Origin: Parapristionchus giblindavisi
Lineage: Eukaryota > Nematoda > Chromadorea > Rhabditida > Diplogasteridae
DNA length: 64,000 nt
Direction of reading: 5' to 3'
Assembly (NCBI GenBank): GCA_943737045.1
Contig: CALSFV010000207.1
Coordinates: forward strand, 920,001 to 984,000
The notes under the pieces: model-generated
What the model was told of the DNA's origin: nothing
Seen by the model: the letters and a program-made list of their open reading frames with translations, nothing else
The model's database searches: none
Position numbers and translations under genes: made by a program
Shown here: one piece after another, positions 1-10,800 of the stretch
Position numbering within the stretch: position 1 is the stretch's first letter
Layout: each line of letters opens with the position of its first letter

Positions 1-205
1 TTTCTTTATCTCTAATGATGCTTTTGCGTGCTTTTTCGACCTCGTAAGTGCCTTACGTTTATTTTACTATTAGAATTCGATTAAAGTAGTTTAATCAATC
101 GATAATTATCCTTGGCAGATGTCGTCTAGCCCTTTTTTCTATTAGAATTCAATAAAAGTATTTTAATCAATCGATAATTATCCCAGATGTCGTCTAGCCC
201 TGCCT
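1..205. repeat. Upstream region of mif copy 1 with a duplicated promoter-proximal segment
   Basis: This segment holds two imperfect direct copies of about 60-70 bases (about 73-131 and 145-199). Each contains AGAATTC, TTTAATCAATCGATAATTATC and the stretch CAGATGTCGTCTAGCCC that lies directly before the first coding exon of the MIF-like gene. The likely spliced-leader acceptor (GTCTAG, ending at 197) lies in the second copy. The first copy has its own CAG/TAG acceptors but no coding sequence after it. No gene is seen in 1-160. Confidence 0.6.
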
Positions 206-1225
206 ATGGCCAGAGTAACGACGAATGTCCAACCGATCGTTGTCCCTGATGACTTTGAGGTAAAGTCTATGTGTATTTTGTCTTGGCAACACTCCGTTTT
301 GGAACAATTTGGAACGTCCGTTGTACAAGTCTTTCGTAGAAGTCATAAAGAAAATACTAGGTGAAATTGACCGACATTCTGGCGGAATCAATGGGCAAAC
401 CTCGTGAACGAATCATGATAGTGGTAAATATTTGTATTTTATTTAGTCACTTGTGCATCAATTAATTTGTGCAGTTTCAGTTTTCTCTCATTAGTATCAC
501 TATCGACTCACAGTCTGTTGTGGGATTTCACTCACCGCTCTGGCCGTGCTCTCTCATAGACAAAGAGAGCATTGTGATTTCGGAGTATTTCAAATTACAT
601 AACTCGGAGCGTTCCTTTACAGATCGATGCTGGCCGTCGTATGATGCACGGAGCCGCACCAGGACCTGTCTGTCACATCGCTGTATGTTCATTTCATCAA
701 TATTCACCACAACACGTTCTTAACACGTCATAACACGTTTTCGTTCATGGGACCTTTTCCAGATCAATTCGATCGGCTGCGTCGGAGAGCAATTGAACAT
801 TCAACATACTCAACGAGTGACTGAATTCATTCACTCCGTGCTCTCCGTACCCAAGGACAAGGTGAGACAATATCCCAGACGCGTTTCGCAACACGTTTTC
901 GACGTAGCCGCATTAAAAATTGCTAGCTGTGCATTTTATTTCCCTATCCCTTATTTCATTTAAACACATTTGTCTAGATTAGGATCTGAAGTCCATGTTT
1001 ACTCACTCTACTCTTGTAATACATACTAATTGTATTATCAAATTTAATAATATTAATAGATGTACAATTAAAGGGCACATTTAATGTAAAGTTATATACA
1101 TGATATCTGAATCTGATTTTGCTTTGATTCAGATCATTCTCGAATTTTTCGATGTGTCCCCTCATCAAGTCGGTTTCAACGGAACCACTGTAGCCGATGC
1201 TGTCGCTAAGAGTGAGGGAAAATAG
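206..1225 (+). CDS. mif-2: MIF-2-like D-dopachrome tautomerase/MIF family gene, copy 1 (5 exons, 122 aa)
   Basis: Exons 206-259, 361-423, 623-682, 763-861 and 1133-1225 (TAG stop); all junctions are phase 0 with GT...AG introns. The protein has the MIF fold order: an N-terminal strand ending VPDDFE, a helix LTDILAESMGKPRERI, the strand-loop IDAGRRMMHGAAPGP, a second helix with HTQRVTEF and VPKDK, and a C-terminal part with GFNGTTVAD. These match nematode MIF-2 as I recall it, and the length (122 aa) fits the family. MIF proteins are small trimeric tautomerases and cytokine-like factors whose catalytic base is Pro-1. Here the codon before CCT is CTG, not ATG, so the first in-frame AUG (206) gives Met-Ala-Arg-Val and skips that proline. 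A CTG start or an unseen upstream exon would restore it. The intron before exon 3 holds a TTAA-type MITE. The gene is convergent with the orphan desaturase exon at 2363. The ortholog name is by resemblance only. Confidence 0.85.
361..423 (+). CDS. mif-2: MIF-like copy 1, exon 2 (helix 1)
   Basis: Starts after ATACTAG and ends before GTAAAT. It encodes VKLTDILAESMGKPRERIMIV, shown in shortened form as LTDILAES...KPRERI, the first helix and following strand of a MIF protomer. Other frames of this stretch hold longer open frames without family resemblance, so the splice choice rests on the MIF match and phase continuity. Confidence 0.8.
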
Positions 1226-2362
1226 GATTACCGTATCTTTGCATTGATTAGAGGATACTGTATTGATTGAACTATAATATTTCCACCATATTCTACGAGT
1301 AATCCAGTTGTATCTACTTTGTTCAACGATAAATACGTATTGGTAACCGTTGCCAATTCTTTTATCTTTTGTAATACTCTAAAAACTGTGATTAAGTAAT
1401 TTGCAGTTTGTCTCTTCTTTATTGTTCTCAATCAGTACATATACCATTATATATCTTTTCGTTTTTGATCCGTATAGAGAAGATAAATATATTATTATTA
1501 TTTTTATACATTTTTGTAAGATTCGCTCTTTAGACAGAGCGCTCTTTGTAAAGATGCGGTATCCAGTGGCAAGAATTACATCGTAAAAATGATAAATATC
1601 ATTACTATTATACATTTTTGTAAGATTCGCTCTTTAGACAGCGCTCTTTGTAAAGACGCGGTATCCAGTGGCAAGAATTACATCGTAAAAATGATAAATA
1701 TTGTCCGTATAAAATGTACTTGCATAATTGCATTGCTAGTGCTGCTAAACAGAGGAAGAACTATCGATTAACTCCCCACTCTTTCCTCCTTTCCTTTCTC
1801 GCACTCTCTGATCTACCTACTCTCTCACCGGTGCTCTCTCTCTAAACATAGAAATTCATTGTGGCAGTGGTTGGCTACTCTCGTACCAAATAAACAAGTA
1901 CGGTCAATATCATTACTATTATTACTATTATTCCTTTCGACATCATGATCAGTACTTCTCAACATAGCTTTTCGAGAGAGGTCATGATGTGATAAGGAAG
2001 TGGGAGAAACTTGAGTGCGCAAAAGTAAGAGAGCGTGGAGGAAGCGGAAGTACACGTGGTGTGTGTCATACCGTAATTTTTGGGGCGTTTTCAGATACAC
2101 CATGACGTACAATATGGTAATTGTTTTGGCATTTTGCCAAGTTTTCAATGACCGCTTTCCCTATGTTGGAGAAGCGCTCGTATGCGGTGTTCAGACTTAT
2201 GTGGAGAGCGCTTGTTGGCTGAGGCAGTCAAGACTTTCGGAGTGACGAAATCAATGGATTTATATCACAGAACGCGTTTGTCCATGTCGAGAACGCGTTT
2301 ATTTATCACAGAACGCGTTTATCTATATACTCGTTAACATTATGACTGAGATTTGGTCGTGT
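1226..2362. other. Region between mif copy 1 and the orphan fat-3 exon: repeats only
   Basis: No coding exon is recognised. There is a direct repeat of about 95 bases (about 1512-1600 and 1607-1695) built on TTTTGTAAGATTCGCTCTTT, followed by a terminal-inverted-repeat element at about 1699-1910. Near 2262-2330 lie three copies of the short phrase AGAACGCGTTT. The whole stretch recurs unchanged in the second duplication unit (about 3760-4896). Confidence 0.6.
1699..1910. mobile_element. Short inverted-repeat element with ATATTGTCCGTATAAAATG ends
   Basis: The left end reads ATTGTCCGTATAAAATGTAC and the right end CAAGTACGGTCAAT, near reverse complements. Related copies are at 4233-4444 (same duplication unit), about 17905-18300 and about 26578-26795. 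They share the inner phrase TTTATTTGGTACGAGAGTAG and a run of AGAGAGAG. No coding capacity; presumably a MITE. Confidence 0.55.
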
Positions 2363-2446
2363 TCACTCGCTCTTCTGAGCGGCCAGCTTAGCGATGTTCT
2401 CCAGCTGCTGAAGATTGTACTTGTAACCCGTCGTGAAATCATCAAC
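2363..2446 (-). pseudogene. Orphan copy of the last exon of the FAT-3-like desaturase
   Basis: An unchanged copy of the terminal coding exon at 4897-4980, still with its CTTCAG acceptor and TGA stop, encoding VDDFTTGYKYNLQQLENIAK and on. Upstream on the minus strand only a fragment of exon 12 (about 2635-2671) is present, so no full gene can be built from this copy. It could act only as a distal alternative 3' exon of the intact gene. Confidence 0.85.
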
Positions 2447-2739
2447 CTGAAGATTACGGTATTCATTTCGCGATCAATCAATAATCATACACCCACAAAA
2501 ATCATCCCTAGCTAAGGTATAACAAGAGAATTATTCCCAATCATATAAGGTAAGAATTCACTTATATGACATGAAAGATTCTCTTGGAGTACCTTACAAA
2601 TAGCTAGGGAATTGCTTTTTTGAGGTTACTGTACCAGATACTCCAGGTTGTTGTCCTTGCAGAACTGCTTGGTTGTTGTCCTTGCAGAACTGCTTTTTAA
2701 TCAATCGATAATTATCCCAGATGTCGTCTAGCCCTGCCT

Positions 2740-3759
2740 ATGGCCAGAGTAACGACGAATGTCCAACCGATCGTTGTCCCTGATGACTTTGAGGTAAAGT
2801 CTATGTGTATTTTGTCTTGGCAACACTCCGTTTTGGAACAATTTGGAACGTCCGTTGTACAAGTCTTTCGTAGAAGTCATAAAGAAAATACTAGGTGAAA
2901 TTGACCGACATTCTGGCGGAATCAATGGGCAAACCTCGTGAACGAATCATGATAGTGGTAAATATTTGTATTTTATTTAGTCACTTGTGCATCAATTAAT
3001 TTGTGCAGTTTCAGTTTTCTCTCATTAGTATCACTATCGACTCACAGTCTGTTGTGGGATTTCACTCACCGCTCTGGCCGTGCTCTCTCATAGACAAAGA
3101 GAGCATTGTGATTTCGGAGTATTTCAAATTACATAACTCGGAGCGTTCCTTTACAGATCGATGCTGGCCGTCGTATGATGCACGGAGCCGCACCAGGACC
3201 TGTCTGTCACATCGCTGTATGTTCATTTCATCAATATTCACCACAACACGTTCTTAACACGTCATAACACGTTTTCGTTCATGGGACCTTTTCCAGATCA
3301 ATTCGATCGGCTGCGTCGGAGAGCAATTGAACATTCAACATACTCAACGAGTGACTGAATTCATTCACTCCGTGCTCTCCGTACCCAAGGACAAGGTGAG
3401 ACAATATCCCAGACGCGTTTCGCAACACGTTTTCGACGTAGCCGCATTAAAAATTGCTAGCTGTGCATTTTATTTCCCTATCCCTTATTTCATTTAAACA
3501 CATTTGTCTAGATTAGGATCTGAAGTCCATGTTTACTCACTCTACTCTTGTAATACATACTAATTGTATTATCAAATTTAATAATATTAATAGATGTACA
3601 ATTAAAGGGCACATTTAATGTAAAGTTATATACATGATATCTGAATCTGATTTTGCTTTGATTCAGATCATTCTCGAATTTTTCGATGTGTCCCCTCATC
3701 AAGTCGGTTTCAACGGAACCACTGTAGCCGATGCTGTCGCTAAGAGTGAGGGAAAATAG
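2740..3759 (+). CDS. mif-2: MIF-2-like tautomerase gene, copy 2 (5 exons, 122 aa)
   Basis: Exons 2740-2793, 2895-2957, 3157-3216, 3297-3395 and 3667-3759, each exactly 2534 bases downstream of its counterpart in copy 1. The coding sequence appears identical, including the CTG in place of an ATG before the expected catalytic proline codon. Introns are also copied, including the MITE between exons 2 and 3. The difference lies upstream: only about 45 bases of the original flank remain, preceded by a desaturase exon fragment, so transcription may depend on new sequence or on read-through. Identity over introns points to a recent duplication, or to an assembly artefact. Confidence 0.85.
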
Positions 3760-4831
3760 GATTACCGTATCTTTGCATTGATTAGAGGATACTGTATTGA
3801 TTGAACTATAATATTTCCACCATATTCTACGAGTAATCCAGTTGTATCTACTTTGTTCAACGATAAATACGTATTGGTAACCGTTGCCAATTCTTTTATC
3901 TTTTGTAATACTCTAAAAACTGTGATTAAGTAATTTGCAGTTTGTCTCTTCTTTATTGTTCTCAATCAGTACATATACCATTATATATCTTTTCGTTTTT
4001 GATCCGTATAGAGAAGATAAATATATTATTATTATTTTTATACATTTTTGTAAGATTCGCTCTTTAGACAGAGCGCTCTTTGTAAAGATGCGGTATCCAG
4101 TGGCAAGAATTACATCGTAAAAATGATAAATATCATTACTATTATACATTTTTGTAAGATTCGCTCTTTAGACAGCGCTCTTTGTAAAGACGCGGTATCC
4201 AGTGGCAAGAATTACATCGTAAAAATGATAAATATTGTCCGTATAAAATGTACTTGCATAATTGCATTGCTAGTGCTGCTAAACAGAGGAAGAACTATCG
4301 ATTAACTCCCCACTCTTTCCTCCTTTCCTTTCTCGCACTCTCTGATCTACCTACTCTCTCACCGGTGCTCTCTCTCTAAACATAGAAATTCATTGTGGCA
4401 GTGGTTGGCTACTCTCGTACCAAATAAACAAGTACGGTCAATATCATTACTATTATTACTATTATTCCTTTCGACATCATGATCAGTACTTCTCAACATA
4501 GCTTTTCGAGAGAGGTCATGATGTGATAAGGAAGTGGGAGAAACTTGAGTGCGCAAAAGTAAGAGAGCGTGGAGGAAGCGGAAGTACACGTGGTGTGTGT
4601 CATACCGTAATTTTTGGGGCGTTTTCAGATACACCATGACGTACAATATGGTAATTGTTTTGGCATTTTGCCAAGTTTTCAATGACCGCTTTCCCTATGT
4701 TGGAGAAGCGCTCGTATGCGGTGTTCAGACTTATGTGGAGAGCGCTTGTTGGCTGAGGCAGTCAAGACTTTCGGAGTGACGAAATCAATGGATTTATATC
4801 ACAGAACGCGTTTGTCCATGTCGAGAACGCG

Positions 4832-4837
4832 TTTATT
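4832..4837 (-). terminator. Candidate poly(A) signal of the fat-3-like gene
   Basis: TTTATT on the given strand reads AATAAA on the minus strand, about 60 bases past the TGA stop of the desaturase. This is a normal distance for a nematode 3'UTR. The duplicated unit has the same hexamer near 2298. Confidence 0.55.
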
Positions 4838-4896
4838 TATCACAGAACGCGTTTATCTATATACTCGTTAACATTATGACTGAGATTTGGTCGTGT

Positions 4897-7800
4897 TCAC
4901 TCGCTCTTCTGAGCGGCCAGCTTAGCGATGTTCTCCAGCTGCTGAAGATTGTACTTGTAACCCGTCGTGAAATCATCAACCTGAAGATTACGGTATTCAT
5001 TTCGCGATCAATCAATAATCATACACCCACAAAAATCATCCCTAGCTAAGGTATAACAAGAGAATTATTCCCAATCATATAAGGTAAGAATTCACTTATA
5101 TGACATGAAAGATTCTCTTGGAGTACCTTACAAATAGCTAGGGAATTGCTTTTTTGAGGTTACTGTACCAGATACTCCAGGTTGTTGTCCTTGCAGAACT
5201 GCTTGACCAGTTTCGAGCATTCATTGAGATGGCAACGAGGCATGGTGGGGAACAGGTGATGTTCGACCTTGAATTATTGATTGATTATCGATTGGCCAAT
5301 GATCTACCGTATCCTGATAGACCTGCAGTATCTATGGATCTAAATTTCCTATGGATCTGCAGAATCTATGGATCTACATTTTCTATGGATCTACAGAATC
5401 TATGGATCTACAGTATCTATAGATCTACAGTGTCACTGGATCTACAGCATTCTTGGATCTACAGTATCTACCGTATACCTGGTAGTTGAGTCCACCCCAG
5501 AACCAATCGATGAAGCCGGATGGCTTCATGTTGCGAGTGGTGAGGATTTGGAGGGCGGCAAAGTTGTTGAGCAGACGCGAGTTGGCTGGAATTTGCTTTT
5601 TTTTCATTATAGGCACACGTCGAGCTTATTCGAAACTCTACGCTCTGGCCACACTCTCTCGCTCTCTCTCTCGAAACTCTACGCTCTGACCACACTCTCT
5701 CGCTCTCTCTCTCTCGAAACTCTACGCTCTGGCCACACTCTCTCGCTCTCTCTCTGTCGCTTTCTGAGAGTATTACCAATGCGGAGAGTAAAATTAGCTC
5801 GGAGTTTGTCTTTAATTAAAAATATTTTTGTTATTAATCATAAAAAAAGAGAAAAAAACACTGACCAGGATATTTATCGACGGAATTGTGGGAGTAAGTA
5901 ACGACGTGGCCGATAAGAAGACCTAAGTAAGAAGTAAAGATCAAAGATCAAAGATCAATGGCCAAACCTGCAAGTGATTGTGAAATGAAGAAATAGATAA
6001 TTCTAATAGTGTTTGTGGGGAGGAAGTAGAGTTGAGCGGCGACCAGGGACCAATGAATGGCGAGGCCAAGCTGAATCAATCAATATATATGGGGATACGG
6101 TATGATTTGGATACGGTATGATTTATCGATCGATAATTACCCTACGAAACATATAAGACATTCAATATTCAACAGTGTTCAACCATTTTCCTGTTTGTGT
6201 CCTAAAACGTATTGTATATTATGTAACCGCACAATAAAGTATTATTATTACACAGCGTTTCAGCCCAGTGGGGAGAGCGGACATAGAATTTTTGGCAAGA
6301 TGCCAATAATGCACATCAACTGAGCGGGGCGGAGTCTCTCTCCTCCGCGCCCTTGCATGCGTAGCGTGTCGCGTCGCGTGTCTCTGTCTGCAGTCTCTCT
6401 CGCCTCTCTTTGTCTCTCTTTTTCTCTCGTCGCCTCGCTAAATTCCGCTCTCGAAACGCTGTGTATTATTAAAAAGGTAGGCTAGAATAAGAAGGCTGCC
6501 AAAAATTATCCTGGCAAGTTTGCCCTCTCACTTGTGCACGCTCTCTCGTCTGGCAGAGAAAACATAGCAAAAATGATAGAGCGTGCAAAAGCGAGAGGGC
6601 AAATTTGCCATTATGATTTTTGGCAACTTTCTTATTGTAACCTTTCTTATATCGTAAATATACAGTCCCGCACGATCGCCCTGTCTAAAGGCGGGCCGCT
6701 GCGACAAAAATCTTGTCGCCTCATGTCGCATCTTTCTAAAAGATTTTTAAGACATTTCATTAGTTGATATCATTGCATCATCAGATAAGATTAAGATCAC
6801 CGTAGAAATGAAAAAAATTGATTAACTCTGGATAGAGTTATCGAAGTATCATGGCTGCCGGGGGTGCTACCGTAATCCCACCAAATTTGAATTTCCCGCA
6901 CTTTCATTTACCCTGCGAAATCGATTTTCTAACGAATATGTTTTAGCACGGTTTTTTTCTCGTATTTGAAGTATTGTATTTGTAAATATTGTATTTATTT
7001 CACAAAATACACGAGAAAATACAAAAGAAACACGTTCGTGAGAAAATCGATTTCGCAGGGTCAATGAAAAGTGCTGGAAATTCAAATTTGGTGGGATTAC
7101 GGTAGCACCCCCGTCAGCCATGATACTTCGATAACTCTATCCAGAGTTAACCAATTTTATTCGTTTCAACGGTGATCTTAATCTTATCTGATGATGCAAT
7201 GATCACAACTAATGAAATGTCTTAAAAATCTTTAGAAAGATGTGACATGAGGCGACAAGATGCTTGTCGCGGCCTTTTAACTGGGCGATCGTGCGGGACT
7301 GTACCCTGGTATTTCAAAACTAGTAGTTTACTGATCATTCCCACTTAAAGTACACTTGCAAATCTACTTCTATTCAGACGTAAGTTTACTGCAAATGGTG
7401 TATACTGCAGTAATGCATTTTGTCGAATATTCTTTCACTTGTAGTAAAAGAATTATTCCCTCATATTTAAGGGAATAATTCCCCTAGGGTCCTTAGCAAG
7501 GGAATTAACGATTTGTTGTGAGTGTATGTACGATGATCAATCGATTATTATTTTAAAATAAATTGATAATTACCTGTTCTCCGAGTGCGTTCCTTCTGTA
7601 CTGTCGGTACTCGGAATTCTGTTCGGAATAAGCGAAGAGCAGCGATTGTGCCCACCATGAGTATCGGAGCAGTGGAAGGGCTAGCGTGTAGTAGAGGTGC
7701 TGGTACGGCACGATTCTCAAAAAATCAATCGATAAATTCGTGAATTCAATCGATAATCGATAAGTCAATCGATACAATTCCGAAATTAATTGATAATCGA

Positions 7801-10800
7801 TAAGTCAATCGATACAATTCCGAAATTACTCGATAAAATCACTGTACTCATCGATCGTTAAAATATTGAATTACTACACGTTCGAGTAATTAAAAGCGTT
7901 AATTACCTTACCTTCGAGAACCCCAAGCTAATTTGACTCTCCGAGAGAGTGAGAGAGTGTGGTCAGAGCGGGGTGTTTCAAGTTAGCTTGGGGCTTCAAT
8001 AAAAGCAATCAATAAAATCACGAATTACAGTATAGCGTACTTGAGGAACAATTTTTCCACGGATTGTTTGTATTTGAGTAGATCAGATGGAATGAGCGAG
8101 AAGAGCGGCACGAGATCGATATCTCCATCATGGTCAATGATATTGGTTGCAGCGTGATGGGTGTTATGCTGAATCAGATCAAAGATCAAAGATCAAAGCA
8201 CTACTCTAGAACACCGGACCAGAACACCGGACCAGTAGAAAAGTATGATAAAAATGAAATAAACACGAAGAATGGTCATTTATTCTTGACTATTCTACAC
8301 TTTTATGTTATACTATTGGACTGGTCCGGTGTTCTAGAGTAGTGCCCCAAAAATTCAGTGTCAGTCATGAAAAGAAAAGAAAAACGGAGAAAACTCTCCT
8401 CGTTTTGCACACTCTCTCTCTCCACATTTTCATTTTATCGTGTCTTTTGAACACCTTATCTCCCAATACGATTTTTTCTCTGGCCACACTCTCTCACTTG
8501 CTCTATTAGGGAAAGAGTACAGTATTCTGGGGGTAAGCCATTTTTGAAAGCCAGACAAGCGAGACAACATCAATTTTGAGAGAGTATTTATGCTGAGCTG
8601 CCTTTCCGTATTCCTAAATGTACAGCATACTGTATCCCAAAATACACTGGAGTGTGTTTCATTGGAACATAGCCATTAAAACATTCTCACTTTCGTTGTG
8701 GCACGTGCAACACATGATACCTATTGCTAAAGATGTTAACTACTGCTAAAGACGTGATTTGATAACTACTGCTAAAGATACAAGGTCGTCCGATAGATTT
8801 GTGATTTTGCAATGGTTTTACGACAGGCATATGTATTCCAATGTCATTAAAGGGAGCGTAACCTCTCTCAACAGTCTCTTCGACACCCAATGCTTTCTCG
8901 TTGTTAGAAAACAGAGAAATAGTATCCGCAATGAAGATGCCATTGAGAGAGGTAACTCTCCCTTCAAAGTCACACCCGAGCTAATCTTACACCCCGCTCT
9001 GGCAATGCTCTCTCATAGACAAATAGAGCGAGCGAGCATTGCCAGAGCGGAGAGTTTCAAATTAGCTAGTTTGTGAATTAAAGGGAAACCCCATCCTTTT
9101 TTCGAGTGAGAAAGCAAACCCCATGATTGATTCACTCTGGCAATATACGACACGTAATAAAGATCAAAGATCAAAGATCAAAGATCAAATATCAAAGATT
9201 AAAGATGAACCTTGTCCTTCCACCAATCCCTCGAATATCCCTGTGCGACGTTGCCGAGAATCAGAGCCATGACGTCATTGGTTTCCCTGATTATTGGTTA
9301 ATTTCGAAAATAATAAAAAAACAATATTTCAAAAAAAAATCAATATTGTACCTGTTCTTGAAGGGTTGCTGATGGCAAAATTCATGCGTGAGCCAACCCA
9401 ATTGCTGCCAAGCCAGACCGAGAAATAGAGCGGACATGATGTACCTTAAAGGGAGAGTAACCTCAATCAATAAACCCGTCTCATATCCGCCGCAAGAGGG
9501 GCATGCTGATTATCGCTATGTATGTAGGTCGCTAACCGTAATTTCAAGCATTAAAGAAACCATTCCCTAGTCAATTCTCTCCTCATTGCGCACACTATTT
9601 CTCTGTTCTCTAACAACGAGAGAGCGTAGAGCGTTGGAGAGGCCGTTGACAAAGGTTTCGGTCTCTTTAAAGCGAAACTCTCCGCTCTGGCCACACTCTC
9701 TCGCTTTCTTTGTCTACGAGAGCGTATTGCCAAGCGAGACGAGGACAAGATCTGACGCGATGCACCTGTCATTTTAATCATGACATTTCTGCTTTTTTTC
9801 TCAAACAAAGGAATATTCATATCAAAAATCTCGCTGTCATTCAGACGTAGCGACTGAAACACCATCAAGAACATTGCAAACTTAAAGGGAGCGTAACCTC
9901 ACTCAACGGTCTCTTCATTGCGCACACTATTTCTCTGTTCTCTAACAACGAGAGAGCGTAGCGCGTTGAAGAGACCATTGAGTGAGGTTACGCTCCCTTT
10001 AAGTTATCAGCACTAGTCTTATGTTAATGCTAAAGTGCAAGCATAGTTTACATTTGTGCATTTCAGAGGCATATAATGATGGAATAAAGAATAAGAATAA
10101 GAATAAGAAGAGGCACACCGAGCTGATTTTACCGTCCGCTCTGACAACGCTCTCTCGTGGACGATGAAAGCGATTTTTGACACATTGCTAGAGCGGAAAG
10201 TTTCAAAATATCTCGGGTTGTTCCTTTGAAACCTTCAAAACATTAACTTGATTGTTGACAGTTTTAGAAGAATGAAAGTTAATGTATCTATATAATTTCT
10301 AATATAATGTCTAACGCACTAACCATTCGTTATACTGTAGCCAGACCATAATCGATAATTCGATGATCACTTCGACTATCTTCCATATATAGTACAGTTG
10401 AGCGCCTTCCAACCACCCTCGACTGATGACTTCCTGACGAAGTGTCTCGAAGCTCATGGCCATCTTCATTTCCTTAAATTGTAAAAAATTCGGATTTTCA
10501 TTTTCTTAAATGGACAATTTCAGAAATTTTCAAAAACATTCGACAAAGTTTGTTGAAGCTTAGAGCAATTTTCATTTCCCTAAATGGGAAAAAACCAGAT
10601 TTAAATAAATCGACGTTTTATGCATGCCCGCTGTGTGGATGAGGCAGCATAATTCCGTGAGGATTCGATTATTGTAGATACTTGAGATGACCAAGACCAA
10701 AGATAAATAGATTAAATGTGTCATTCCCCTCTTGACTTTCATCTCAGTGCGAAACTTATAACAACAAATCACAAATTACTTGCTACTTACTAATTTTACT

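Larger units (their letters stand above)
161..2694. repeat. Tandem duplication 1, unit A (2534 bp)
   Basis: Unit A (161-2694) and unit B (2695 to about 5204) are near-identical and spaced by exactly 2534 bases. Each carries a complete MIF-like gene and the last exon of the minus-strand desaturase. Unit A ends inside a fragment of desaturase exon 12, where a 24-base phrase (GTTGTTGTCCTTGCAGAACT and on) is additionally repeated at 2648-2694. The right limit of unit B lies within intact exon 12. Confidence 0.9.
2695..5204. repeat. Tandem duplication 1, unit B
   Basis: Second unit of the 2.5-kb tandem duplication. Its left junction fuses a fragment of desaturase exon 12 (…AGAACTGC) to TTTTTAATCAATCG just upstream of mif copy 2. 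That copy therefore has only about 45 bases of the original 5' flank, whereas copy 1 keeps its original upstream sequence. The unit runs into the intact desaturase gene. Confidence 0.9.

Noticed and set aside
194..391. 65-codon minus-strand frame opposite mif exons 1-2 (and its copy at 2728)
   Set aside because: Antisense of true MIF coding sequence; it crosses an intron.
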